In this document: piece after piece, positions 18,251 to 26,653 of the stretch
Layout of the letters: each line of letters starts with the position of its first letter
How positions within the stretch are numbered: position 1 is the stretch's first letter
Assembly (NCBI GenBank): GCA_963750895.1
Contig: CAVVSD010000008.1
Span: forward strand, 806,001 to 870,000
DNA length: 64,000 nt
Origin: CAVVSD01 sp963750895
Lineage (GTDB): Bacteria; Actinomycetota; Thermoleophilia; Solirubrobacterales; Solirubrobacteraceae
Direction: 5' to 3'
Translations under genes and position numbers: made by a program
Notes under the pieces: generated by a model
Databases searched by the model: none
What the model saw: only the letters and a program-made list of their open reading frames with translations
What the model was told of the DNA's origin: nothing

Positions 18251-19518
18251 GACGGATGGTGCGTCACCCCGCCAGCTGCATCGCTCTGGTGCTCGTGGCA
18301 CTTGCCCTGGCCGCCTGCGGAAGCAAGGGCTCAGACTCCGATTCCGGTGGCTCGTCGTCCGGCGACGTGAAGACCGGCCCCGGCGTGACGGACAAGACCA
18401 TCACGCTGGGCGCCCTCACCGATCTCTCCGGCACGTTCGCCCCGCTGGCCCAACCGCTCACGAAGGCCAACCAGCTCTATTGGAAAGCGCGCAACGAGCA
18501 GGGCGGCGTGTGCAACCGCAAGGTCGAGCTGATCATCAAGGACCACGGCTACGACCCGCAGAAGGCGGTGGTGCAGTACCGCGAACTGGGCTCGCAGATC
18601 GCCGGACTGCAGCAGCTGCTGGGGTCGCCGATCACCGCGGCGCTGCTACCCACGCTGAAGTCCGACTCGATGCTCTCGCTGCTGTCGGCGTGGCCGTCGT
18701 CGCTGCTGGGCAACGACTTCATCATCGAGATCGGCGCGCCCTACGACATCGAGCTGGTCAACGGGCTCGACTACATCAAGGGCAAGGGCATGATCAAGTC
18801 CGGTGACAAGATCGGGCACCTGTACTACGAGGGTGAGTACGGCGAGAACGGGCTGAAGGGCTCCAAGTTCTACGCCTCGAAGAACGGCATGACGGTCGTC
18901 GAGCAGAAGATCCAGCCGACCGACGAGGACATGACGGGCCAGGTGGCCGCCTTCAAGCGGGCGGGCGTCAACGCGATCGCGGTCACGACGGGTCCCAAGC
19001 AGCTCGCCTCGGTGGCGGGCATCGCGGCGGCGCAAGGTCTCGACGTGCCGATCGTCGGCAACAACCCGACGTTCGACCCGGCCGTCATGGCGTCCCCGGC
19101 AGCCAAGGCGCTGCAGGCGAACACCTACGTCGTCGGCTCGATCTCGCCCTGGACCGTGGACGAGCCCGCGGTCGCGAAGGTGGGCGACGACTTCATCAGC
19201 GCGTACGGCAAGAAGGACGCCAAGCAGTCGGTGCAGTTCGGCTACGTCCAGGCGCAGGTGATGTACGAGATCCTCAACCAGGCATGCAAGGACAAGGACC
19301 TGTCGCGCCAGGGTCTCGTCAAGGCGGCACACAAGCTGTCCGGGATCGACACCGGCGGACTCGTGGCGGGCACGCTCGACTACACGAAGGTCGGCGAGCC
19401 CTCGACGCGCTCGGTCTACATCGCGCGGCCGGCCGAGGTCATCGGAGGTCTGAAGCCGTTGCCCCAGACGTTCGAGTCCGACACTGCCAAGAGCTACGAC
19501 GTCGGCGCGTCCACATAG
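18247..19518 (+). CDS. ABC transporter substrate-binding lipoprotein (LivK/Peripla_BP_6 family)
   Basis: A 423-aa binding protein with a lipoprotein signal (VLVALALAACGSKG, Cys at about residue 24) and a Ser/Gly-rich linker. The type I periplasmic fold follows: ITLGALTDLSGTFAPLAQPL, KVELIIKDHGYDPQKAVVQY, GHLYYEGEYGENGLKG and INAIAV-like strands. It captures the ligand for the LivFG-LivH-LivM importer encoded just upstream. Its ATG overlaps the livM stop. A GC-rich hairpin follows the gene. The ligand is unknown. Confidence 0.9.
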   Translation: MRRMVRHPASCIALVLVALALAACGSKGSDSDSGGSSSGDVKTGPGVTDKTITLGALTDLSGTFAPLAQPLTKANQLYWKARNEQGGVCNRKVELIIKDHGYDPQKAVVQYRELGSQIAGLQQLLGSPITAALLPTLKSDSMLSLLSAWPSSLLGNDFIIEIGAPYDIELVNGLDYIKGKGMIKSGDKIGHLYYEGEYGENGLKGSKFYASKNGMTVVEQKIQPTDEDMTGQVAAFKRAGVNAIAVTTGPKQLASVAGIAAAQGLDVPIVGNNPTFDPAVMASPAAKALQANTYVVGSISPWTVDEPAVAKVGDDFISAYGKKDAKQSVQFGYVQAQVMYEILNQACKDKDLSRQGLVKAAHKLSGIDTGGLVAGTLDYTKVGEPSTRSVYIARPAEVIGGLKPLPQTFESDTAKSYDVGAST

Positions 19519-19528
19519 TCCACGGGAG

Positions 19529-19553
19529 CGTCCCGCGTCGTCGGGCGGGGACG
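19529..19553. terminator. GC-rich hairpin between convergent operons
   Basis: CGTCCCGC and GCGGGGACG pair with one bulge around an eight-base loop in the 43-base gap between the liv operon and the leftward cupin gene. No T-tract follows, so it may be a bidirectional hairpin terminator. Confidence 0.45.
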
Positions 19554-19561
19554 GCGACCAC

Positions 19562-20035
19562 CTAGCAGCCGGGCGGCGTCGGTGCCTCCGCGAAGTGCGG
19601 GCCCGTCCGCCGCGGCAGGAGGTAGACGGCGTAGAAGTCGGCGCCGGCACCGCCGGCCACGAGCTGATGGGCGCGCCCTGTGGGAACCGTGACGCCCTGG
19701 TTCGGCACGAGGCCCTTGCTGCGGCACTGGCCTCGTGCGGCATCGCGGTAGGACAGCGATCCCTTCTGGACGATCACGAAGACGGGGCCGGGACTCGTCC
19801 GGAAGCCCCTCGTCTCGCGAGCAGCGAGTCGCCCGTGCTCGATGAAGACGTCCGTCCTGCCGCTCTCGAGCGCGTCGGCGATCACGGACGCGGGCACGTT
19901 GTTGACCGCGCTGTGCGCCGTGAGGAACCCGGTCGGCACGGTCGCCGGATCGACCTGCTGGTGGGCGGCGACCGCGACGCCGGTGCCGAAGACGGCGACG
20001 ACCCCGACGACCAGCGCGACGGATCTGAGGCTCAC
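19562..20035 (-). CDS. Exported cupin-like protein
   Basis: A 157-aa protein with an N-terminal hydrophobic segment (LRSVALVVGVVAVFGTGVAV) acting as a signal peptide or anchor. The core VFIEHGRLAARETRGF, PGPVFVIVQKGSLSYRD, TVPTGRAHQLVAGG and ADFYAVYLLP has the strand and glycine spacing of a cupin barrel, with a single His in the first motif and one in the second. Metal binding is therefore uncertain. Its ATG overlaps the stop of the propeller-cytochrome gene (ATGA), so the two are made together and may work in the same extracytoplasmic process. Confidence 0.62.
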   Translation of the reverse strand: MSLRSVALVVGVVAVFGTGVAVAAHQQVDPATVPTGFLTAHSAVNNVPASVIADALESGRTDVFIEHGRLAARETRGFRTSPGPVFVIVQKGSLSYRDAARGQCRSKGLVPNQGVTVPTGRAHQLVAGGAGADFYAVYLLPRRTGPHFAEAPTPPGC

Positions 20036-22695
20036 GGCACGGCCGGCGTCCCCGCCGTGATCGTCCGCAGGTACGCGACGAGCTTCTCGCGCGCCTCCTC
20101 GCTGCCCAGCACGTCCGGCCGCGTCCCGTTCGCCGTGCGGTGGCGGACGTTCGACACGACGCAGGCCAGGGTCTCACACGCGCCGTTGTGGTAGTAGGGC
20201 GGCACCGCGTTGATGCCCAGGAGGGACGGGACGTTGAAGCCGTTGCCCTTCCCATCGGCGTTGAAGTCGAAGCCGAGGGCGTCCTGCGGCGGCTGCGCCA
20301 CCCCGTTGACCAGGTTGGACGTCGCCTTCTCGATGCCGCCGATGTTGCCGCCGAGCGGGTTGGTCCCACCCGCGACGCCCAGGTTGTACGAGCCGATGTC
20401 GCGCAGGAAGCGGTTGAGGAACTGCGCGCCGACCGGGGCGACCCCCGCCGGTGGCGCGGGGTTGGTCTCGGTTGCGAGCTCCGCGGCGGCGGGCGGGGAG
20501 GCGAAGTCCTTGCGGGCGGCGGAGAAGAGCGTGGTGCCGTGACAGGTCTGACAGCCGGCCTGGGCGAACAGCCGGCGGCCCTCGGCGACATCCGCAGCCG
20601 GATCGCCTCCGCCCAGCGACGCCCGTGACGACGGGCCCTTCGGCGTGCGGACCGCGTTGCGCACCCATTCGTTCAGCGCGTCGAGCGCCGGGATCGCGAC
20701 GGTCGAACCGGGCAGCGTGATCGTGTGCTGCGCGCGCCCCGCGTTCGGCTTGGCGAAGGCGTTGAGCACGCACGGCGGGACGTTGCGATCGCCGTTGTCG
20801 CCGATGAGGAGCCCGTGGGCCGGGTCCAGCGTCGATGTCGTCGGCGTCGGCGGAGCGGGAGCCGGTGGGTTCGGAGCAGGCGTCTGGCACGCCACGGCCG
20901 CCGCGAGCGCGCCGGGACCCGAGACGTTGCGGATGTTGGCCTCGAAGTCCTGCACCTCGTCGAAGATCGCCGAGTAGTTGAGCACGCGCTGCTGCGACCG
21001 GTCCGCCGGGTCGAACGTCGCGTTCAGCGGAACCGACTTGCGCGGGCCGGCGTTGAACTGCCAGACGACGCCGTCGGTCAGGCCCTTGAAGTGGCAGCTG
21101 GAGCACGACTGCCATCCCTCCGAGGACAGGCGCTCCGTGGTCGGCTGGGCGGTGCCGGCCGGCGCGTCGAACCTGCCACGCGAGGAGAAGAACACCTCGG
21201 CGCCCGCGGTGTTCACTTCCTCCGGGCTCCCCGGAGCCGGCAGCGGCGCCGTGCGGATCGTGTCGATCACGCGGTCGCTGGCCAGGTCGATGACGGAGAC
21301 GTTGCGCGAGACGAAGTTCGTCACGTAGGCGCGCGGGCGGCCGGGGATGACGGCGATGCCCTGCGGGTTCTTGCCCGCCTTGTCGCCGCTCGTGGCCGGG
21401 TTCGCCGGGTCGTTGAGGTCGATGTACCGGGTCGTGTCGGCATCGACGGTGTTGCTCAGCGAGCCGTTCGCGCCGACCCGCATCTTGACCACGAGGTCGC
21501 TGCCGGCGGACACGGTGTAGGCGATGCCCGGCCCGCTGGTGCTCGTGAAGCCCATCGCCCACGCGTTCGCGAAGAAGAGCTTCTTCTTGCCGGTCTCCGG
21601 CTCGCGGGCGCCGAGGTGGAGGTTGGCGAAGCCGGTCGAGGAGTCCCGCTCGCTCTCGAGGCTGAACGCGTTGACGAACGCCTGCGTGTCGACGTTGAAC
21701 CGCAGCGGCCCGGACGGCGAGGCGGCGATGTTCGGCAGGTACGCCTTGTTGCCGTGCAGGACGACGCTCTGCATCTGGTTCGGGAACGCCGACGTCGGAT
21801 CGGGCGTCCCGTTGCCGTCACGATCGACGGTGAAGCCCGTGACCCGGGGCGCCAGGGTGATCGCCTTGCGCGCCCGGTAGTCGTCGATGTCTCCCGAGGT
21901 CGTGTCGATGCTCAGCCGGCAGACGACGCCCTGATGGCCGTTGTCGTCGGCCTGCTTGCCGCCGGGGCGGGTGAAGGCGATGAAGCCCGTGACGTAGAGA
22001 CGGCTGCTCCCGCGGGTGACGGCGAGGCCGCGCGGCTGGAAGTGGCGTTCGCGGTCGGGATCGTTGCAGCGGCTGTTGCGCAGGTCGACGTGGCCGATGA
22101 TCCGCGGTTGCCGGACGTCGATCACGGACACCGTGTCCTGTCCGCTGTTGGACACGAAGATCCGGCGGCCGTCCGGCGAGGCCACGATGTTCCACGGCTC
22201 CGACCCGGTCCGCAGCGCGCCGAGGGAGCGGGCGCGGAAGTTCGAGCGGCTCCCGTTCGAGATCCGGATGACGGTCACCGTGCCGCTCGCGGCGTTCGCG
22301 GTGAACGCGAAGCGGTTGGACGGGTCGACCGCGACGCTCTGCGGCTCGTCGCCGACCCGGACCGTCGCGATGACGTCGTTCGTGTCGGTCCGGATGACGG
22401 AGACGGTGTCGGCGCCGGGATTGACGACCCAGACGACCTTTCCGTCGCGAGACGGCGTGATGGGGCTCGACGTCGTCGCGTACGGAAGCGTCTTCCGGCT
22501 CTGGGAGGCCCGGGCGGTGACCCTGAGCTCGGGCTCGGGCTCGGCTGCGACCGGAGGTGCCCCGCGAACCGGGGACGGGCCGGACGTCGTGCCGGCGCTG
22601 GCGATGACGGTCGTCAGCAGGCCGGCCACGACGATCCCGCCGCCTGTGGCCAGACGGCGCTTGATGACACCTTGTCTGGAGGACGAAGAGGTCAT
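20032..22695 (-). CDS. YVTN beta-propeller / di-heme cytochrome c fusion protein, exported
   Basis: An 887-aa protein with an N-terminal signal/anchor (RRLATGGGIVVAGLLTTVIA). Residues about 65-500 form a YVTN-type propeller (WVVNPGADTVSVIRTDTNDV, RFAFTANAASGTVTVIRIS, RAYVTNFVSRNVSVIDLASD). Residues 520-885 hold two c-type heme sites, CSSCH and CQTCH, in a layout like cytochrome c peroxidase/MauG-type proteins, with DFNADGKGNGFNVPSLLGIN near the end. It is probably an extracytoplasmic redox enzyme; the substrate is unknown. The cupin gene is translationally coupled downstream. Two Cys in CETLACVV are not a heme motif. Confidence 0.75.
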   Translation of the reverse strand: MTSSSSRQGVIKRRLATGGGIVVAGLLTTVIASAGTTSGPSPVRGAPPVAAEPEPELRVTARASQSRKTLPYATTSSPITPSRDGKVVWVVNPGADTVSVIRTDTNDVIATVRVGDEPQSVAVDPSNRFAFTANAASGTVTVIRISNGSRSNFRARSLGALRTGSEPWNIVASPDGRRIFVSNSGQDTVSVIDVRQPRIIGHVDLRNSRCNDPDRERHFQPRGLAVTRGSSRLYVTGFIAFTRPGGKQADDNGHQGVVCRLSIDTTSGDIDDYRARKAITLAPRVTGFTVDRDGNGTPDPTSAFPNQMQSVVLHGNKAYLPNIAASPSGPLRFNVDTQAFVNAFSLESERDSSTGFANLHLGAREPETGKKKLFFANAWAMGFTSTSGPGIAYTVSAGSDLVVKMRVGANGSLSNTVDADTTRYIDLNDPANPATSGDKAGKNPQGIAVIPGRPRAYVTNFVSRNVSVIDLASDRVIDTIRTAPLPAPGSPEEVNTAGAEVFFSSRGRFDAPAGTAQPTTERLSSEGWQSCSSCHFKGLTDGVVWQFNAGPRKSVPLNATFDPADRSQQRVLNYSAIFDEVQDFEANIRNVSGPGALAAAVACQTPAPNPPAPAPPTPTTSTLDPAHGLLIGDNGDRNVPPCVLNAFAKPNAGRAQHTITLPGSTVAIPALDALNEWVRNAVRTPKGPSSRASLGGGDPAADVAEGRRLFAQAGCQTCHGTTLFSAARKDFASPPAAAELATETNPAPPAGVAPVGAQFLNRFLRDIGSYNLGVAGGTNPLGGNIGGIEKATSNLVNGVAQPPQDALGFDFNADGKGNGFNVPSLLGINAVPPYYHNGACETLACVVSNVRHRTANGTRPDVLGSEEAREKLVAYLRTITAGTPAVP

Positions 22696-22734
22696 GGCGG
22701 AGCCGGGACGCCGCAGGAGAAGCTCTCAGACCGA

Positions 22735-22747
22735 GACGCCCGGCGTC
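22735..22747. promoter_or_regulatory. Inverted repeat GACGCC-C-GGCGTC between divergent genes
   Basis: A 13-base perfect inverted repeat 40 bases upstream of the propeller-cytochrome gene, in the region shared with the rightward membrane-protein gene. It may be an operator; no matching regulator is adjacent. Confidence 0.3.
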
Positions 22748-22815
22748 AACCCCTCTCTCCGGACAAGTGGCCATGATCGAGGCATGCACGTCGCGTTCGA
22801 GCCCGGTCCCCTGCC

Positions 22816-23484
22816 CTGAGCGTCCTGGCCCTGAAGGTCGCGCTCGCGCCGCTGCTCGTCACGCTGGCGACGCTGGTCGGTCGGCGCTGGGGAGCGGTCG
22901 TCGCGGGCGCGGTCACGGCGCTCCCGATCGTGGCCGGGCCGATCCTCGCGATCATCGCGATCGAGCACGGTCGGGAGTTCGGCGACGCGGCGGCGCGGAG
23001 CGCGCTGATCGGCGTGGTGGCGCTCGCCGCCTCGTGCGTCGTGTTCGCGCGCGTCGCCGACCACGGCTGGCCCGCGACCATCGCCGCGGGCTGGCTGGCC
23101 TACGGCGTCGTCGCTGCGGCGCTGTCCGGGGTGGACGTGCCGCCGGTCGTGGGCCTCGCGCTCGGCCTGGCGGCCCTCTTCGTCGCCGCGCTGCTCCTCG
23201 GCCCGCGGCCCGCGGTCGGGCCGCGGTCACCGCCGCCGAGCTGGGACCTGCCGGTGCGCGCCCTGCTGACCGCGGTGCTCGTGCTGACGCTGACCGGGCT
23301 CGCCGGCGGCCTGGGCCCCGCGCTGAGCGGCGTGCTGACGCCGTTCCCCGTCGCGACGAGCGTCATGGTCGTGTTCGTCCTCGCGCAGGACGGCCCGGCC
23401 GCACTGCGCAACCTGCTCCACGGGTTCGTGCGCGCGCTCCCGGGGATCTCGCTCAGCTTCTTCATCGCGGCGGTCGCGCTGTGA
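22816..23484 (+). CDS. Small integral membrane protein, start uncertain
   Basis: A polytopic protein of about 222 aa with six or more hydrophobic helices (ALAPLLVTLATLVGRRWG, GVVALAASCVVFARV, GLALGLAALFVAALLL, ISLSFFIAAVAL). I do not recognise the family with certainty; it resembles DUF3147-type small membrane proteins. The first helix begins upstream of the earliest GTG (22930). In that frame no ATG, GTG or TTG exists back to the stop at 22774, leaving CTG at 22816 (followed by AGC GTC) or a lost base that would join the ATG at 22784. The gene abuts a quinone oxidoreductase gene 28 bases downstream. Confidence 0.5.
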   Translation: MSVLALKVALAPLLVTLATLVGRRWGAVVAGAVTALPIVAGPILAIIAIEHGREFGDAAARSALIGVVALAASCVVFARVADHGWPATIAAGWLAYGVVAAALSGVDVPPVVGLALGLAALFVAALLLGPRPAVGPRSPPPSWDLPVRALLTAVLVLTLTGLAGGLGPALSGVLTPFPVATSVMVVFVLAQDGPAALRNLLHGFVRALPGISLSFFIAAVAL

Positions 23485-23512
23485 GCCGGTGCCGCATGGT
23501 TGACTCCCGGCG

Positions 23513-24505
23513 ATGAGGGCCGTCTTCGTCCACCCGTCGCCCGAGGGCGGCCGGCTCGAGCCGGCCGACGCCCCCGATCCGCACGCGGGACCGGGTCAGG
23601 TCGTCATCGCGATCCGGGCGGCGTCGGTCAACCGCGCCGATCTGCTCATCCGGCGCGGCACGTACGACGCACGCGGTTCGGGGCTGCCGATCGGCGGGCT
23701 GGACTGCGCCGGCGAGATCCTCGAGGTCGGCGAGGGCGTCACCGGCCTCGCGCCCGGCGATCGCGTGATGTCGATGGCCGGCGGCGCGTACGCGGAGCGC
23801 GTCGCCGTCGACGCGCGCCGCCCGGTGCCGCTGCCCGCCACGTGGAGCTTCGCGGAGGGCGCGGCCTCGATCACCGGCCTGCTGACCGAGCACGACGCGC
23901 TGACGACCGGCGGCGGCCTGCGCCCCGGTGAGGCGGTCGTCATCCACGGCGCGGCGTCCGGCGTGGGCCAGCAGGGCGTCGCGCTCGCCGCCCGCCTGGG
24001 GGCCGGGACGGTCGTCGCGGTCGTACGGCGCGACCGGGCCGACGCCCGCGCGCTGCTCGAGGGGCTCGGCGCGAGCCTCGTCGTCGCCGCGGGCGAGGAG
24101 GGCCGCTTCGCCGAGGCGGTGCAGGAGGCGACCGGCGGACACGGCGCGGACCTCGTCGTCGACCACGTCGGCGGCCCGTGGCTCGCCGAGACGGTCCGCT
24201 GCCTCGCGCCCTACGGGCGGGTCGTGAACATCGGGCGCCTCGGGGGCACGACCGGCGACCTGGACCTCGGCGCGCTCGCGCAGAAGCGCGCGCGGATCAT
24301 CGGATCGACCTTCCGCATCCGCGGCGAGGACGAGATCGCCGCGGTCGTCGCGGCGCTGCGCGCCGACGTCGGCGACGCGCTCGCGGCAGGCGAGCTGCGC
24401 GCGCGGGTGGACCGCACGTTCGCGCTCGAGGACGCCGAGGCGGCGCACGCGCACATGGCCGCCGACGGCCACCTCGGCAAGATCGTCCTGGAGGTCGCGC
24501 CGTAG
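23513..24505 (+). CDS. NADPH:quinone oxidoreductase-like MDR protein
   Basis: A 330-aa medium-chain dehydrogenase/reductase of the zinc-free quinone oxidoreductase/zeta-crystallin group. It has VFVHPSPEGGRLEPADAPDP at the N-terminus, SVNRADLLIRRGTYDARGSG, GLDCAGEILEVGEGVTGLAP, and the nucleotide site VVIHGAASGVGQQGVALAAR. It lacks zinc-ligand cysteines. C-terminal ALEDAEAAHAHMAADGHLGKI is typical. It would reduce quinones or enones with NADPH. It converges on the leftward amidohydrolase with one base between the stops. Confidence 0.87.
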   Translation: MRAVFVHPSPEGGRLEPADAPDPHAGPGQVVIAIRAASVNRADLLIRRGTYDARGSGLPIGGLDCAGEILEVGEGVTGLAPGDRVMSMAGGAYAERVAVDARRPVPLPATWSFAEGAASITGLLTEHDALTTGGGLRPGEAVVIHGAASGVGQQGVALAARLGAGTVVAVVRRDRADARALLEGLGASLVVAAGEEGRFAEAVQEATGGHGADLVVDHVGGPWLAETVRCLAPYGRVVNIGRLGGTTGDLDLGALAQKRARIIGSTFRIRGEDEIAAVVAALRADVGDALAAGELRARVDRTFALEDAEAAHAHMAADGHLGKIVLEVAP

Positions 24506-24506
24506 G

Positions 24507-25853
24507 TCAGTGGCGAGCGAGCCACGACCCGCCGCCGGCCGGGCCGACGACCCGCCCGTCCTCGAACACGCGCCGCCCCCGCAGGTAGGTCGCCTCGACG
24601 CGACCCGCGAACGACCACCCGTCGAACGGGCTCCAGTCCGCCGCGGACGGCGTGTCCGCCGCGCGGAACGTCCAGGGGGCGCGCGCATCGAACACCGCGA
24701 CGTCGGCATCCAGGCCCACGGCGAGGCGGCCCTTGCGATCGGCGAGGCCGAAGATGTCGGCGGGCCTCCAGGTGACGTGGCCGATCAGGTCGGCGAGCGG
24801 GAAGTCCCGCGCCAGTCCCCCGGTGACGATGCCCGGCAGGAAGCTCTCCAGTCCCGGCATGCCCGCCGACGCCTGCAGCATCGGGCGTCGCTTCGTGTCC
24901 ATCGGCCAGGGCGCGTGATCGGTCGACACCGACTCGATCGCGCCCTCCCGCAGGAGCGTCCAGAGCCCCTCGTGCGCGATCTCGTCGCGGATCGGCGGGT
25001 TGACCTTGGCGATCGACCCGAACCGGGCGACGTCCGTCTCGCTCAGGAGGAGGTAGTGCACGCAGGTCTCACCCGACACCGCCGCCCCGAGCCCCCGGTA
25101 GAAGTCGACGAGCCGGAACGTGTGGGGGTGGGTGCAGTGCGCGAGGTGCAGGCGCGCACCGGTCCAGTAGGCGAAGTCGAGCAGCTTCGCCGAGGCGGCC
25201 GTCTCCGAGACCGGCGGGTGCGACTCGCCGTGCGCGAGCGCGTCGTCCTCGCGACCGTCGAGCAGCGGCGCGAGGCGGTGCTCGACCACCTCCTGCAGCT
25301 CGTTGTGGACGACGACCGGGACCCCGGCGCCCGCCAGCACCTCGAACGCCGCCAGCAGGTCGCCGTCGGCGATCCGGGGGAACCGGCGGGCGTCGTACTC
25401 GAACAGCGAGAACTTGAACGCGCACACGCCGCCCTCGATGAGCTCCGGCAGCACCCGCGGGCCGTCGACCTTGGGCATCGTCCCGTAGAGCCCGACGTCG
25501 ACGATCGCCCCGTCGGAGACCTGCTGGATCTTCTCGTCGAGCCGCTCGCGGCCCATGACCGGCGCGGCGCGGTCGTAGGGCATGTCGACGATCGTCGTCA
25601 CCCCGCCGTAGGCCGCGCTCGCCGTCGTGCTCGTGAGGTCCTCGGTCTCGAAGCTGCCGGCGTGGACGTGCGTGTCGACGACGCCGGGCATCAGCCAGCG
25701 ACCCGAGAGGTCGTGGATCTCCGCCGCCTCCGGCAGGGCGTCGCCGGGGCCCAGGACGGCCGAGATCCGTCCCCCCGTGACGGCCAGGGCGCCACCGGCC
25801 ACGACCTGGTCCTCGAGGACCAGGTCGCCGCGCAGCAGGAGGTCGTGCGTCAT
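24507..25853 (-). CDS. Dihydroorotase/allantoinase-type amidohydrolase
   Basis: A 448-aa cyclic amidohydrolase. Metal ligands are visible in MPGVVDTHVHAGSF (HxH), the lysine expected to be carboxylated in GVCAFKFSLF, His in VVVHNELQEV, His in LHLAHCTHPH, and the catalytic Asp in VSTDHAPWPM. The C-terminal small domain GRLAVGLDADVAVFD closes the fold. It is of the usual length for allantoinase/hydantoinase. The ATG overlaps the TatD stop (ATGA). It sits in an operon with a TatD hydrolase and an MDR dehydrogenase, not with pyrimidine or allantoin genes, so a different cyclic amide is likely. Confidence 0.82.
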   Translation of the reverse strand: MTHDLLLRGDLVLEDQVVAGGALAVTGGRISAVLGPGDALPEAAEIHDLSGRWLMPGVVDTHVHAGSFETEDLTSTTASAAYGGVTTIVDMPYDRAAPVMGRERLDEKIQQVSDGAIVDVGLYGTMPKVDGPRVLPELIEGGVCAFKFSLFEYDARRFPRIADGDLLAAFEVLAGAGVPVVVHNELQEVVEHRLAPLLDGREDDALAHGESHPPVSETAASAKLLDFAYWTGARLHLAHCTHPHTFRLVDFYRGLGAAVSGETCVHYLLLSETDVARFGSIAKVNPPIRDEIAHEGLWTLLREGAIESVSTDHAPWPMDTKRRPMLQASAGMPGLESFLPGIVTGGLARDFPLADLIGHVTWRPADIFGLADRKGRLAVGLDADVAVFDARAPWTFRAADTPSAADWSPFDGWSFAGRVEATYLRGRRVFEDGRVVGPAGGGSWLARH

Positions 25854-26653
25854 CCGATCCCCGGCAGCGCCCTGCGCAGGTTCTCGACGGAGCGCGCGAA
25901 GACCTCCTCGGGCTCCGCGCCGCGGATCCTCGCGACGGTCTCCCCGACCAGCGTCAGGTCGGCCGGCACGCTCCGCGTCCGTCCCGCGCCGTCGTACGGC
26001 AGCCACGGGGCGTCCGTCTCGAGCAGGAGCGCCTCGTCGGGGATCGATCGGACGGTGTCGTACCAGCCGCCCGGATCGGGGTACGTGACGCTCGAGCCGA
26101 TCGAGAACGTGAAGTTCAGCTCGACGTAGCGCTCGACGTCCTCCGGCGTGCCCTCGAAGAGCTGGACGCACCCGCCGAGCCCTCCCATCTCCTCCTCGGC
26201 GAGGATGCGGATGACCGCGTCGTGCGCGCCGCAGCTGTGGATGATCACCGGCAGCCCGAGCTCCTTCGCGAGGACGAGCTGCGACCGGAACACCTCCTGC
26301 TGGATGCGCTGGAGCTCCGGGTCGTCGTAGGACAGCCGGAGCCACTTGTTCTCGACGAAGTCGAGCCCGATCTCGCCCAGCGCGACGACCGAGCCGCTGC
26401 GCGCGAGCTCCTTGAGCCCCTCGACCGGTGGCCCCTCCGGGTGATCCTGGGCGTTCCAGGGATGCAGGCCGACGGCCGCGACGACGTCGTCGCGTGCCTC
26501 GGCGATGTCCACGGCCCGGGCCGACGTCGGGAGGTCCATGCCGACCGTCACCATGAGGTCGATGCCGGCCGCCTCCGCGCCGCCCAGCGCGGAGGAGAGC
26601 TCCTCCGCCGACAGCGCGTCGAGATGGCAGTGCGCGTCTGCTCGTTCAGTCAT
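25850..26653 (-). CDS. TatD-family metal-dependent hydrolase
   Basis: A 267-aa TIM-barrel hydrolase of the TatD family. It has DAHCHLDALS (HxH), VGLHPWNAQDH, VALGEIGLDFVENK (Glu), GLPVIIHSCGAHD (His), and LLLETDAPWLPY (Asp). The N-terminus and length fit TatD. It overlaps the upstream MDR gene by eight bases and the downstream amidohydrolase by four. TatD proteins are described as DNases, but in this metabolic operon a small-molecule lactone or amide hydrolase role is equally possible. Confidence 0.84.
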   Translation of the reverse strand: MTERADAHCHLDALSAEELSSALGGAEAAGIDLMVTVGMDLPTSARAVDIAEARDDVVAAVGLHPWNAQDHPEGPPVEGLKELARSGSVVALGEIGLDFVENKWLRLSYDDPELQRIQQEVFRSQLVLAKELGLPVIIHSCGAHDAVIRILAEEEMGGLGGCVQLFEGTPEDVERYVELNFTFSIGSSVTYPDPGGWYDTVRSIPDEALLLETDAPWLPYDGAGRTRSVPADLTLVGETVARIRGAEPEEVFARSVENLRRALPGIG

